From Chryseolinea lacunae (GTDB lineage Bacteria > Bacteroidota > Bacteroidia > Cytophagales > Cyclobacteriaceae): a stretch of 64,000 nucleotides of DNA. Where the stretch lies: contig NZ_JAERRB010000015.1 of NCBI RefSeq assembly GCF_016735595.1, forward strand, positions 111,691 to 175,690, in the 5' to 3' direction. Under the pieces are notes generated by a model that saw only the letters and a program-made list of their open reading frames with translations, ran no database searches and was not told the DNA's origin. The position numbers and the translations under genes were made by a program. Shown here piece after piece: positions 18,233 to 27,523 of this stretch (positions are counted from its first letter, which is position 1; the number at the start of each line of letters is the position of its first letter).

Positions 18233-18256
18233 TTGATTAATCAAATGATTAAAACA
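18233..18256. promoter_or_regulatory. Second TetR-type operator, before the tolC-like gene
   Basis: TTGATTAATCAA at 18233-18244 is a perfect 12-bp palindrome followed by ATGATTAA. It shares the TTGATTAA half-site with the palindromes at 17517-17557 and sits 26 bases before ATG 18270. No convincing TAnnTTTG promoter was seen here, so it may act as a roadblock or mark a promoter of other type. Confidence 0.5.
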
Positions 18257-18269
18257 AATAGTTAAACGT

Positions 18270-19535
18270 ATGACCCGATACACCTCAAAAATCATAACGC
18301 TTGGCATCCTGCTGCTTCTGTCGGAGGCGGCACGTGCGCAGGCGTTAACCCTGGAGGCTTGCTATGCGCTGGCCGAGCATCACTACCCGCTCATCAAGCA
18401 ACGCGAACTGGTGGCAAAGAGCGCCGAATATTCCATCGACAATGCGGCCAAAGGCTACCTGCCACAGCTCAGCGTGAACGGTCAGGCCACCTATCAATCG
18501 GAAGTGACGCATGTGCCGGTTGAGAATCCGGCCTTCACCATTCCGCTCATCAGCAAGGATCAATACAAGCTGTATGGAGAAGCCACGCAGACGCTATACG
18601 ACGGTGGTGTCATCCGTCAGCAAGTGCTGTCGCAGAAAGTGAACGCGCAGGTGGAAGAGCAGAAGATCGACGTGCAACTCTATGGCCTGAAGGAGCGAAT
18701 CAACCAACTCTACTTTGGCGTGCTCACGCTCGACGAACAGCTGAAACAAAATGAACTGCTCATCAAAGACATCAACACCGGCATCGCCAAAACCGAAGCG
18801 GCCATTGCCAACGGCACCGCGCTGAAAAGCAGCGCCAACGTGCTGAAAGCCGAGTTGCTAAAAGCCAACCAGCGCACCACCGAATTAAAAAGCACACGCC
18901 ATGCCTACACCGACATGCTGGGGCTTTTCATAAACCAATCGCTCGGCGAAGAAGCCGCACTGGCCAGACCCGCGCCGGTCGAACCTTCACAAGAGATTCA
19001 ACGCCCCGAACTGAAGCTTTACGACTATCAAGCCCAGAGCACCGAAGTGCAATACAAAATGCTGGCGGCCCGCAACCGACCCAAACTCAACTTCTTTGTG
19101 CAGGCAGGCGTGGGGCGACCTGCGTTGAATATGCTGAGCAACGAAATGAAAGGCTACTACCTGGGCGGCTTCCGGCTCAATTGGTCACTGTCAGGTTTGT
19201 ATACCTACAAGAAAGACAAAGCACTGATCGACCTGAGCCGCCGCAACATCGCGGTGCAACGCGAGGTGTTCCTGTTCAACACCAACCTAACCCTGCAACA
19301 ACAGAACCGCGAAGCGGCCAAATACCGCGACCTGCTGGCCAGCGACGACGAAATTATTTCGCTCCGCGCGAGCGTGAAGAACGCGGCCCTGGCCCAACTG
19401 GAAAACGGCGTGATCGACACCAGTGACTACCTGCTCGAAGTGAACGCCCAGGACCAGGCGCAGCAAGCCAAAATCCTCCATGAAATTCAGTTTCTCATGG
19501 CCCAATACACACATAAAACAACCACCGGAAATTAA
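18270..19535 (+). CDS. TolC-family outer membrane efflux protein
   Basis: 421 residues with signal peptide MTRYTSKIITLGILLLLSEAARAQ. Long alpha-helical hairpins rich in Ala, Gln and Leu, and two internal halves, each with a beta segment, fit the TolC/OEP fold. It would form the outer membrane exit duct of the exporter encoded by the next five genes. Nineteen bases separate it from the adaptor gene. It is regulated with them by the TetR protein upstream. Confidence 0.9.
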   Translation: MTRYTSKIITLGILLLLSEAARAQALTLEACYALAEHHYPLIKQRELVAKSAEYSIDNAAKGYLPQLSVNGQATYQSEVTHVPVENPAFTIPLISKDQYKLYGEATQTLYDGGVIRQQVLSQKVNAQVEEQKIDVQLYGLKERINQLYFGVLTLDEQLKQNELLIKDINTGIAKTEAAIANGTALKSSANVLKAELLKANQRTTELKSTRHAYTDMLGLFINQSLGEEAALARPAPVEPSQEIQRPELKLYDYQAQSTEVQYKMLAARNRPKLNFFVQAGVGRPALNMLSNEMKGYYLGGFRLNWSLSGLYTYKKDKALIDLSRRNIAVQREVFLFNTNLTLQQQNREAAKYRDLLASDDEIISLRASVKNAALAQLENGVIDTSDYLLEVNAQDQAQQAKILHEIQFLMAQYTHKTTTGN

Positions 19536-19554
19536 TCCATAACATCCTGTCATC

Positions 19555-20442
19555 ATGAAAAGAATAGCATACCTCCTGACAGCCTTCACCGTTGCGGCCT
19601 GCACATCAAACAAAAATGCATACGATGCATCGGGTACATTCGAAGCTGTGGAAACCATTGTCTCGGCCGAAGCGTCGGGCACGCTCAAATCATTCACCGT
19701 AGAGGAAGGGCAGACCCTGCAAGCAGGCGTCCACGTAGGCTTCATCGACAGCGTGCAGTTGTATTTAAAGAAGAAGCAACTGATGGCCCAGATCGCTGCC
19801 GTGCTCAGCAAAAAGCCCAACGTGGCCAAACAACTCGCCGCCCTGCAGGAACAACTCAAGCAAGCCCAACGCGAACAACAACGTGTGGCCAACCTCGTGA
19901 AAGCAGACGCAGCCACCCAAAAACAACTGGATGATGCCACCACACAGCTCGATGTGGTGAAGAAACAAATTGAAGCACAGCAATCGACGCTGGGCATCAC
20001 CACATCGAGCCTCACGGAAGAAACGTCGCCGCTCTCGGTGCAGATCGAACAACTGAACGACCAGCTGGCAAAATGCAAAGTTGTGAATCCCGTGAACGGA
20101 ACCGTGTTGACAAAGTATGCCGAAGCAAAGGAGATGACCGCCGTAGGGAAACCGCTTTATAAGATTGCCGACCTGTCCACCATCATTCTGAGGGCCTACA
20201 TTACGGGCGACCAGTTTGCCCATGCAAAACTGAACAGCAAAGTGACGGTATCTGTCGACGACGGAAAAGGCAACTACAAAGCATATCCGGGAGTGGTTGA
20301 ATGGATCAGCGACAAGGCCGAATTCACACCCAAAACCATTCAGACAAAAGACGAACGTGCCAACCTGGTGTATGCGTTGAAGGTACGCGTGACAAACGAC
20401 GGGCTGCTGAAAATAGGAATGTACGGCGAACTAAAGTTCTGA
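19555..20442 (+). CDS. HlyD-family periplasmic adaptor (membrane fusion lipoprotein)
   Basis: 295 residues. Lipobox AAC after a short signal (MKRIAYLLTAFTVAAC). Lipoyl half-motif around residues 30-60 (VSAEASGTLKSFTVEEGQ), a long coiled-coil hairpin about 65-165, second lipoyl half (VVNPVNGTVLTKYAEAKE), then beta-barrel domain. It should link the inner membrane ABC permeases to the TolC-like duct. YbhG-like adaptors of ABC-2 exporters have this layout. It is 2 bases from the first ATPase gene. Confidence 0.9.
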   Translation: MKRIAYLLTAFTVAACTSNKNAYDASGTFEAVETIVSAEASGTLKSFTVEEGQTLQAGVHVGFIDSVQLYLKKKQLMAQIAAVLSKKPNVAKQLAALQEQLKQAQREQQRVANLVKADAATQKQLDDATTQLDVVKKQIEAQQSTLGITTSSLTEETSPLSVQIEQLNDQLAKCKVVNPVNGTVLTKYAEAKEMTAVGKPLYKIADLSTIILRAYITGDQFAHAKLNSKVTVSVDDGKGNYKAYPGVVEWISDKAEFTPKTIQTKDERANLVYALKVRVTNDGLLKIGMYGELKF

Positions 20443-20444
20443 CC

Positions 20445-21356
20445 ATGGAAGCTGTAGCATTGCGCAATCTATCAAAGGTGTATGGCAAGGAAGCAACACG
20501 CGCGGTGAACGACGTCTCATTCACCGTAAACAAAGGCGAGCTGTTCGGCCTCATCGGTCCCGACGGTGCAGGCAAGACCAGCATCTTCCGCATGCTCACC
20601 ACGGTGCTGCTGCCCGACGGCGGCTCGGCCACGGTAGACGGACTGGACATCGTGAAAGACTACAAACAGATCCGCAGCCGCGTGGGATACATGCCCGGAA
20701 AATTTTCCCTCTATCCCGACCTCACCATCGAAGAGAACCTGAACTTCTTCGCTACAGTGTTCAACACCACGGTGGAAGAGAACTATGCATTGATCAAAGA
20801 CATCTACGTGCAAATCGAACCGTTCAAAACGCGACGCGCAGGCAAGTTGTCGGGAGGGATGAAGCAAAAGCTGGCGCTGTGTTGCGCACTCATTCACAAA
20901 CCGTCGGTGCTGTTTCTCGACGAACCCACCACCGGTGTTGACCCGGTGTCGCGCAAAGAATTCTGGGACATGCTGAAGCGTCTGAAAGAGCAGGCCATCA
21001 CCATCGTGGTGTCAACACCCTACATGGACGAGGCCACGTTGTGCGACCGTATCGCCCTCATTCAAAACGGCAACATCCTCAGCATAGACACCCCGGCAAA
21101 CGTGGTCGCGTCCTATCCCGAAAAATTGTTTGCACTGAAAGCCGGCAACATGTACGCGTTGCTGCAGGCGATGGAACACTATGAGCACACATTGAACAGC
21201 TATGCCTTTGGAGAATACATGCACGCATCGTTCAGGACCGATGTGTCTGAAGTGGATGTGAAAAACTATTTGCAGCAACAAGGTCTGCAAGGTGTGGAGA
21301 TGAAAACCACGGTGCCCACCATAGAAGATTGTTTTATAAAACTTTTAAAAGACTGA
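20445..21356 (+). CDS. ABC-2 type exporter ATP-binding subunit A
   Basis: 303 residues. Walker A GPDGAGKTS, signature LSGGMKQK, Walker B VLFLDEPTTGVD. At the H-loop the usual STHYMDEA reads STPYMDEA, so the switch His is Pro192. The frame opens further upstream at 20301 inside the adaptor gene; ATG 20445 gives the normal ABC start. The residues after about 215 form a family-specific tail. Together with subunit B it corresponds to the two halves of YbhF-like ATPases. One base separates the genes. Confidence 0.93.
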   Translation: MEAVALRNLSKVYGKEATRAVNDVSFTVNKGELFGLIGPDGAGKTSIFRMLTTVLLPDGGSATVDGLDIVKDYKQIRSRVGYMPGKFSLYPDLTIEENLNFFATVFNTTVEENYALIKDIYVQIEPFKTRRAGKLSGGMKQKLALCCALIHKPSVLFLDEPTTGVDPVSRKEFWDMLKRLKEQAITIVVSTPYMDEATLCDRIALIQNGNILSIDTPANVVASYPEKLFALKAGNMYALLQAMEHYEHTLNSYAFGEYMHASFRTDVSEVDVKNYLQQQGLQGVEMKTTVPTIEDCFIKLLKD

Positions 21357-21357
21357 T

Positions 21358-22098
21358 ATGGCCACGCCCGTCATTCAAACCGACAAACTCACCAAACGCT
21401 TTGGCGACTTTGTAGCGACCAACGAAATTACGTTCGATGTGCAGCCCGGAGAAATCTTTGGTTTTCTCGGCGCCAACGGTGCAGGCAAAACCACCGCCAT
21501 GCGCATGCTGTGCGGCTTGTCCATTCCTTCGGCAGGACAGGCGCGGGTGGCGGGCTTCGACGTCTACAAACAAACCGAACAGATCAAGCGCAACATCGGC
21601 TACATGAGTCAGAAGTTTTCCTTGTATGAAGACCTGACGGTGTTGGAGAACATCAACTTTTTCGGAGGTATCTATGGTCTCAGCAACGCCGACATCAAAA
21701 CCAAAAGTGAGGCGCTCATCGGGCGCCTGGGATTGCAAGGCGAAGCGAAGAAGCTGGTTGGATCGTTGCCGCTGGGATGGAAACAAAAACTGTCGTTTTC
21801 GGTGGGCATCCTGCACCAACCCAAAATCGTTTTTCTCGACGAACCCACCGGTGGCGTTGACCCGGTCACCCGGCGCCAATTCTGGAACCTCATCTATGAA
21901 GCGGCCCACGAGGGCATCACCATTTTTGTGACCACGCACTATATGGACGAAGCCGAATATTGCAACCGCATTTCCATCATGGTCGATGGAAAAATCCAGG
22001 CACTCGACACACCGCAGGCCCTGAAACAAAAATTCAACGCCGCCAGCATGGACGACGTGTTTTATCAACTGGCCCGTGGCGCCAAACGAAGCGAATAA
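21358..22098 (+). CDS. ABC-2 type exporter ATP-binding subunit B
   Basis: 246 residues. Walker A GANGAGKTT, Walker B IVFLDEPTGGVD and a normal H-loop His in TTHYMDEAE. The signature motif is not LSGGQ but LPLGWKQK (Leu137-Trp141 onward), a known variant of the second half of YbhF-type ATPases. With subunit A, which lacks the H-loop His but has a good signature, this makes one canonical and one degenerate composite ATP site. Followed by the first permease after 11 bases. Confidence 0.93.
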   Translation: MATPVIQTDKLTKRFGDFVATNEITFDVQPGEIFGFLGANGAGKTTAMRMLCGLSIPSAGQARVAGFDVYKQTEQIKRNIGYMSQKFSLYEDLTVLENINFFGGIYGLSNADIKTKSEALIGRLGLQGEAKKLVGSLPLGWKQKLSFSVGILHQPKIVFLDEPTGGVDPVTRRQFWNLIYEAAHEGITIFVTTHYMDEAEYCNRISIMVDGKIQALDTPQALKQKFNAASMDDVFYQLARGAKRSE

Positions 22099-22109
22099 CC
22101 CGAAGCAAC

Positions 22110-23216
22110 ATGAAACAATTCCTAACCTTCGTCCGCAAAGAATTCGCACACGTGCTGCGCGATCAAAAAACATTGCTCATTCTCTTTGGTATGCCCATCG
22201 TGCAAATCCTCATCTTCGGTTTTGCGCTCACCAACGAAGTGAAGAACTCCAAGATGCTCATCGTAGACAATGCACACGACCGTGCATCGCAGCAACTGAT
22301 TGCCAAAGTGGAAGCCAGCCGCTATTTCGAAATAGAGCAATCGGTCATGAGTCCGTTGCAGATGGAAGCCGCGTTTCGCGAAGGCAAGATCAAGGTAGCC
22401 CTGGTGATTCCCGACAATTTTAACGGCGACCTGCTGCACCTCAACGAAGCAAACGTGCAGATCATTGCCGATGCCTCCGACCCGAACACCGCCACATCGC
22501 TCATCAACTACGCCACATCCATCGTGCAGGATTATCAGACGGGGCTGAACCGGAATCTTACGGTCCCGTTTCGCATCATTCCCGAAACCCGCATGATCTA
22601 CAACCCCCAGCTGAAAGGTGTCTACAACTACGTGCCCGGCGTAATGGCTTTGGTGCTCATGCTGGTGTGCGTGATGATGACGGCCGTGTCGATCGTACGC
22701 GAAAAAGAAACGGGCACCATGGAGATTCTTTTAGTATCGCCTTTCAAACCCATATTTGTCATCCTGGCAAAGGCCGTTCCGTATCTCATTTTGTCGCTCA
22801 TCAACGTCGTCACCATTTTGTTGCTGAGTGTTTATGTGCTGGACCTGCCGGTGGCGGGGAGTTTGCTGTTGTTATTTGCCGAGAGCACGTTGTTCATCAT
22901 CACCAGTTTGGCGCTGGGCATTTTCATCAGCATCAAAACCAGTTCACAGCAGGTGGCCATGCTCATTTCGCTCATGGGCATGCTGTTGCCCACCATGCTC
23001 TTCAGCGGCTTCATGTTTCCCATCGAGAACATGCCATTGCCCTTGCAAATGATCTCCAACATTGTGCCCGCCAAATGGTACTACATCATTGTGAAAGCCG
23101 TGATGATCAAAGGCCTTGGCTTTAATGCGATCTGGAAAGAAACCCTGATCCTCGCCGGCATGACCGCCGTGCTTTTTATTGTCAGCCTCCGCACCTTTAA
23201 AATACGACTCGCATGA
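22110..23216 (+). CDS. ABC-2 type exporter permease 1
   Basis: 368 residues from ATG 22110; the open frame begins upstream within the ATPase gene. One N-terminal membrane helix (about 20-40, ILFGMPIVQILIFGFAL), a large extracytoplasmic domain (about 45-170), then five or so membrane helices to the C-terminus, the ABC2_membrane_3 layout of YbhS/YbhR. It should pair with permease 2. Its stop overlaps the next ATG (ATGA). Confidence 0.92.
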   Translation: MKQFLTFVRKEFAHVLRDQKTLLILFGMPIVQILIFGFALTNEVKNSKMLIVDNAHDRASQQLIAKVEASRYFEIEQSVMSPLQMEAAFREGKIKVALVIPDNFNGDLLHLNEANVQIIADASDPNTATSLINYATSIVQDYQTGLNRNLTVPFRIIPETRMIYNPQLKGVYNYVPGVMALVLMLVCVMMTAVSIVREKETGTMEILLVSPFKPIFVILAKAVPYLILSLINVVTILLLSVYVLDLPVAGSLLLLFAESTLFIITSLALGIFISIKTSSQQVAMLISLMGMLLPTMLFSGFMFPIENMPLPLQMISNIVPAKWYYIIVKAVMIKGLGFNAIWKETLILAGMTAVLFIVSLRTFKIRLA

Positions 23217-24331
23217 GAACCTTACGATTTCTACTGCAGAAGGAATTCAAACAGATCTTTCGCAACCGTTCTATACTGGTCATGATCGTGGTGATGCCCG
23301 TGGTGCAGCTCATCCTGCTGCCGCTTGCAGCAAACTACGAAGTGAAAAACATCAACCTCTGTGTGGTAGACCGCGACCATTCGTCCACATCACAAAAGCT
23401 GGTGGGCAAAATTGCGTCGTCCGGCTATTTCAAGCTCACGGGAAACCGGGCTACGTTTAAAGAAGCATTCCCCCTCATGGAGACCGACGAAGCCGATCTC
23501 ATCCTCGAAATCCCCGCGGGCTTTGAACGCAACCTGGTGCGTGAAGACGAGCAAAAGATTTTTGTGGCCGTGAACGCCATCAACGGCACCAAGGCCAACC
23601 TCGGAGGTGCCTACCTGGCCAGCATCATCCGCGACTATAACCACGACTTCCGCGTGCAGTGGATTCAGCCTTCAGCGTTCAACCAAAATCCGGTCATAGA
23701 CGTGTCTTCGTCCAATTGGTTCAACCCCTTGCTCAACTACCGCATGTTTATGGTGCCGGGCATCTTGGCCATACTCGTCACCATGATCGGTGGCTTTCTC
23801 TCGGCGCTCAACATTGTAAAGGAAAAAGAGATCGGCACCATTGAGCAGATCAACGTCACGCCGCTGCGGAAACATCACTTCATCCTGGGCAAGCTCATTC
23901 CGTTTTGGGTGTTGGGCAACGTGGTGTTCACCATTGGCCTGGTGGTGTCTTGGATTTTCTATGGCATTGTGCCGGTGGGCAACCTCGCCGTGCTCTATGT
24001 GTTTGTGGGCGTTTACCTCTTGGCCGTGCTGGGCTTTGGGTTGCTGGTGTCTACGTTCTGCGACACACAACAGCAGGCCATGTTCATCATGTATTTCTTT
24101 ATGATGATTTTTATTCTCATGGGCGGCCTGTTCACGTCCATCGACAGCATGCCCGGGTGGGCTCAAATGATCTCGCGTTTCAATCCCGTCAGCTACCTCA
24201 TCACGGTGATGCGCATGGTGGTGCTGAAGGGCAGCGACCTTCACGATGTGCGCATGCACCTGGGCATGGTGGCACTGTTTGCCGTGGTGCTGAACGGCTG
24301 GGCCGTGCTCAACTACAAAAAGACAAGCTAG
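23213..24331 (+). CDS. ABC-2 type exporter permease 2
   Basis: 372 residues with the same layout as permease 1: N-terminal helix (SILVMIVVMPVVQLILLPLA), extracytoplasmic domain, then a block of membrane helices from about residue 180. The conserved NIVKEKEIGTIEQINVTPLR before the second helix is typical of the family. Last gene of the TetR-controlled operon; 27 bases from a convergent gene. Confidence 0.92.
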   Translation: MRTLRFLLQKEFKQIFRNRSILVMIVVMPVVQLILLPLAANYEVKNINLCVVDRDHSSTSQKLVGKIASSGYFKLTGNRATFKEAFPLMETDEADLILEIPAGFERNLVREDEQKIFVAVNAINGTKANLGGAYLASIIRDYNHDFRVQWIQPSAFNQNPVIDVSSSNWFNPLLNYRMFMVPGILAILVTMIGGFLSALNIVKEKEIGTIEQINVTPLRKHHFILGKLIPFWVLGNVVFTIGLVVSWIFYGIVPVGNLAVLYVFVGVYLLAVLGFGLLVSTFCDTQQQAMFIMYFFMMIFILMGGLFTSIDSMPGWAQMISRFNPVSYLITVMRMVVLKGSDLHDVRMHLGMVALFAVVLNGWAVLNYKKTS

Positions 24332-24358
24332 CGCACCAACGCAGGGTTGGGATGATCG

Positions 24359-25600
24359 TCAGGGCTTTGGCTTGGCGTCGTCGCGAATCAGCCAGGCGTT
24401 CATCGTATTGTAGGGGGCAACAACCAGGACTTTATAAAAGTCACTTTCTGCGGGAAGGGTGAACGTGAATTTTCCTGCACTGATTTTTGCTTTGCCAATT
24501 TCTTCATAACGATCGGATTGACCTTTGCTGAACGCATTGGTGCGCGACAGGTATACCGTGGCTTCTCCCGTAGGATTCAGAATGTTCCAGCGCAGCGCCA
24601 CCTCGTTGCCTTCGCGCGTTGCTTTCAAATGACTAAGCGACACCCCGCCAACAAACGGAACGCCATCCATTTCGCGAAGGGCTTCTTCCGGAGCATCTAC
24701 CTTGAGGAAGCGCAGCAGGGAAGGAGCGATGTCGACCATGGCAGGTGTTTCTTTGAAATGGGCATTAAGCTCCCGCGCGTTGGTGGTGATCCACGTGGTG
24801 CGCTCGCGGTCTGATTGCCCGCCGTGGTCTTTTCCGGTTTGCACGTTGCGGCCATGGTCGGTGGTGATCACGATCATCCACTCTTCTCCAAACTTTGCCT
24901 CGCGGGCTTTGATGGCTTTCCACACGCGTCCCACTTGTGCATCGGCTTTCTTCACGGCATCATAAAACTGTGGACTGTCGCCATGCATGTGGCCCATGTC
25001 GTCGGTAAATTCCAGGTATACCCACGAGAGGTCGGGGCCTTTGTCAAGAATGTAGCGGCCGGCTTCGGTTGAAACGGCTTCGTCGATGTTGAACATGAAC
25101 GTGCGGTCGGCAGTGTGTGGGAAACGTGTTTTGTCCAGCTCCAGCCCGTCGTAGGAATAGTCGAGTTTGATGTTTCCTGCTTCGGCCAGGCTTTCACCTA
25201 CCAGTTTGGTGCGATTGTCGGTCCACGACGAGAACACGGCCGTGGTGAGCTGGGGCCTCACCGTTTCAACGATGCGAAAGATATTCCAGTAAGAATAGTT
25301 GGGTGCTTTAATGTCGTTGTCCCACACGTTGTGTTTGTGCGTCCACGTGCCGGTGAGCAGGTGATTGTAGCCCACGGCCGAGATGGTAGGCGACTGACTG
25401 TAGCCATCTTTCTCGCCACCCACATGGGCACGGCTATAGCCGCCTTGTCTGGCAATTTCCCGAAGCACAGGCGTTTCCAGCTTCTCCATCACATCGGCGG
25501 GAATGCCGTCGAGAATGATGAACACGGCTTTGCGTTGGGCTTGGGTGAGGGTGGCAGACAAGAGCAGCAGGAGGGTGAGGCATCGTCGCAGGTGTGGCAT
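24359..25600 (-). CDS. Alkaline phosphatase superfamily protein (nucleotide pyrophosphatase/phosphodiesterase-like), exported
   Basis: 413 residues from Met at 25600, which gives a good signal peptide (PHLRRCLTLLLLLSATLTQAQ); a Met at 25636 would add twelve residues before it. Metal-binding Asp in VFIILDGIPAD, a likely nucleophile Thr in SPTISAVGYNHLLTGT, and later ligands in FTDDMGHMHG and TTDHGRN...KDHGG define the NPP group. The C-terminal ~90 residues form a beta-sandwich-like extension. Substrate unknown (nucleotide or phospholipid diesters are usual). Confidence 0.87.
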   Translation of the reverse strand: MPHLRRCLTLLLLLSATLTQAQRKAVFIILDGIPADVMEKLETPVLREIARQGGYSRAHVGGEKDGYSQSPTISAVGYNHLLTGTWTHKHNVWDNDIKAPNYSYWNIFRIVETVRPQLTTAVFSSWTDNRTKLVGESLAEAGNIKLDYSYDGLELDKTRFPHTADRTFMFNIDEAVSTEAGRYILDKGPDLSWVYLEFTDDMGHMHGDSPQFYDAVKKADAQVGRVWKAIKAREAKFGEEWMIVITTDHGRNVQTGKDHGGQSDRERTTWITTNARELNAHFKETPAMVDIAPSLLRFLKVDAPEEALREMDGVPFVGGVSLSHLKATREGNEVALRWNILNPTGEATVYLSRTNAFSKGQSDRYEEIGKAKISAGKFTFTLPAESDFYKVLVVAPYNTMNAWLIRDDAKPKP

Positions 25601-25715
25601 AAGCGGGCTTGGGTTGAGCGACCCAAAAATGGGCACAAGTTGTCAGGAAACCAATGCCTTTGGTTTTATGGAATGATTAAGTTTCGTGCAGGAGAATTGA
25701 AAAAAGACAAATTGC

Positions 25716-26579
25716 TCAGTGCGCGGTCTGCCCCGTGTAGGCAATCTTCATGATGTTGCCGTTCTGAATCTCATTGCCTTCGTTGGAAATGTAGAGGTGG
25801 CCGGCATCGTCAAACGCAATGCCTTCGGGTTGGTTGAAGTAGTGCGGGTCCAGCGCATAGGAGGCGAGGGGCTTCCAGGAAGCATCGGTCACCAGCAGTG
25901 TTTTGTGAACAGACGAGATGATGAACCACTCGTGTGTGATGGGGCTCTGCGCGAGGGCGGAAGGCTGAAATGCTTTTTTGATTTTCTTCTCCAGCGAAGG
26001 CAGCCCGTCCAGGTCTATGCCGAAGGGCTGAAGGTTTGTGAGGGTGGTGTCGGAAAGGTCAAGCGAATACCCTTGAATTTGATGTTTGCCGCTCTCGCAT
26101 TTCTTGCACAACGTGATGAGCTTGTTGGCGGGTTCCTGAACAAACAGGCTTTCATATTCGCCTTCCGGAAATGCAGCGTCCCATTTTTTGGCCTCGCTCT
26201 TTTTGCGGTCAATGCTGTCGGCAAACGAGAACACGGTGCCATCGCTGCGCAGGGTATAGATTTGATTTTTAAAAACCGCCACATCTTCAAAGTCGCCGCC
26301 CTTAAAAAACCGGGTGGAGTAGGCTTTCTTTTCTCTAATGGGAAAATAGAAAAGTTTTCCGTCTTCGTCGTTGATGGCCAGCACGGTGTCGGCATTGCCA
26401 TGGTGAAATGTGATGCCCGAAATCTCGAGCAGCGACTCGCGCATGATAAGCTTTTCGGGGGCCTCAAAGTTATAGCCCGGAGGGCCGTCGTATAGCGGAA
26501 CGGGGGTGCAGCCGACAAACAGCAGGGTCAAACAGATCATTCCCCAGGTCATCCGGCGTGTCGTGTTGGTGGTTTTCAT
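25716..26579 (-). CDS. SdiA-regulated-like beta-propeller lipoprotein
   Basis: 287 residues from Met at 26579, with lipobox FVGC after a short signal. The first in-frame Met (26591) lies inside a promoter box, so the later start is preferred. Repeated segments such as LEISGITFHHGNADTVLAIND, FEDVAVFKNQIYTL and QPEGIAFDDAGHLYISNEGN match the SdiA-regulated (YjiK-like) six-bladed propeller family. The function of this family is unclear; members sit on the cell surface or in the periplasm. Confidence 0.8.
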   Translation of the reverse strand: MKTTNTTRRMTWGMICLTLLFVGCTPVPLYDGPPGYNFEAPEKLIMRESLLEISGITFHHGNADTVLAINDEDGKLFYFPIREKKAYSTRFFKGGDFEDVAVFKNQIYTLRSDGTVFSFADSIDRKKSEAKKWDAAFPEGEYESLFVQEPANKLITLCKKCESGKHQIQGYSLDLSDTTLTNLQPFGIDLDGLPSLEKKIKKAFQPSALAQSPITHEWFIISSVHKTLLVTDASWKPLASYALDPHYFNQPEGIAFDDAGHLYISNEGNEIQNGNIMKIAYTGQTAH

Positions 26580-26588
26580 GCGCAGCGT

Positions 26589-26596
26589 CAAAGGTA
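26589..26596 (-). promoter_or_regulatory. Probable -7 element for the SdiA-regulated-like gene
   Basis: Minus-strand TACCTTTG, an exact TAnnTTTG match. No TTTG was found at the -33 position. Transcription would start near 26582, very close to the preferred start codon at 26579. Confidence 0.45.
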
Positions 26597-26761
26597 CCGT
26601 GTCTTTTCAGAACTTTACGCTATTTCTTACGCATAAAGTTTAGCCGGGGTTGACATGTACATCAGCTTCAAGCATCCGTACATCGATTACTTTGACGGCA
26701 GACTGCGCAAACCTGCTGACGGGCAAACACGTCGCTCAGGAAAAAATCTAAAGGGTTGTTT

Positions 26762-27523
26762 CTATTGGAAGCGATATCCTACATACAAGCCGGGGCCTTT
26801 GGCGTAGGTAGGCACCACTGTGAGGTTACTGTTTTTGTTTTTCCAGTGGTAGCGGTGTGTCAGGTAGGCAATGTTGGTGGACAGGATGCCGATGCCGGCT
26901 CCGGCAAACACATCCGACACCCAGTGGCGGTTGTTCATGATGCGCATAGCGCCCACGGTAGTGGCCATGGTGTAGGCACCCACAGAATACCAGATGCTTT
27001 GCTCTCCATATTCCTTTGCCATGAAGGTGGCCGTGGCAAAGGCCTGGGCCGTGTGACCCGAAGGAAAGGAAAAGTTGTCGCCACCGTCGGGACGTTCTTC
27101 GTTTGTGATGGACTTGAATGAAAACGTGAGGGCGGTCATGATCATCTCAGATTTCAAAAGCAACAGCGTTCTGTTCTTGAAATCGTGTTTGCCTTTCACG
27201 CCGGCAAGGTTCAAACCATACACAATGGCCGCGGGGGCATGCATCATGTAATTGTCGAGCGAGCAGCGGAAGTTGGGCATGATCTCGTTCCGTTCTTCCC
27301 GTATCTCAAAACGATTGATAACCTTGTCGTTGTTGGCCGTGTATACACCAAGCCCGATGAGCACAGCCGGCATTTTCACAGCATTGAGCCAGGGACGTTC
27401 CTTCTTCCTAATGGCTATTGGCTCCTGATAGGAAAGCGCAATTTCGGTTGGCGTCGGATTGATCTGAGCGCAAACAGCGCCCGACAGCGATACTACTGAA
27501 ATGAGAAGGACGGGAAACTTCAT
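26762..27523 (-). CDS. PAP2-family phosphatase, exported/membrane
   Basis: 253 residues from Met at 27523, which provides the signal MKFPVLLISVVSLSGAVCAQ; the longer frame to 27658 has no support. The three lipid phosphatase motifs are intact: KSITNEERP (Kx6RP), PSGHT, and RIMNNRHWVSD (Rx5Hx3D). Hydrophobic segments surround them. Family members dephosphorylate lipid phosphates such as undecaprenyl pyrophosphate or phosphatidic acid. A minus-strand TATCTTCG box at 27529-27536 is a likely promoter element. Confidence 0.88.
   Translation of the reverse strand: MKFPVLLISVVSLSGAVCAQINPTPTEIALSYQEPIAIRKKERPWLNAVKMPAVLIGLGVYTANNDKVINRFEIREERNEIMPNFRCSLDNYMMHAPAAIVYGLNLAGVKGKHDFKNRTLLLLKSEMIMTALTFSFKSITNEERPDGGDNFSFPSGHTAQAFATATFMAKEYGEQSIWYSVGAYTMATTVGAMRIMNNRHWVSDVFAGAGIGILSTNIAYLTHRYHWKNKNSNLTVVPTYAKGPGLYVGYRFQ

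Noticed and set aside
25648..25666. Small hairpin AAACCAA-N5-TTGGTTT between two minus-strand genes
   Set aside because: Short AT-rich stem without T-run; not convincing as terminator or operator.
26655..26807. Small frame MYISFKHPYIDYF... of 50 codons left of the PAP2 gene
   Set aside because: It overlaps the 3' end of the PAP2 gene on the opposite strand, has no promoter and no recognisable family.
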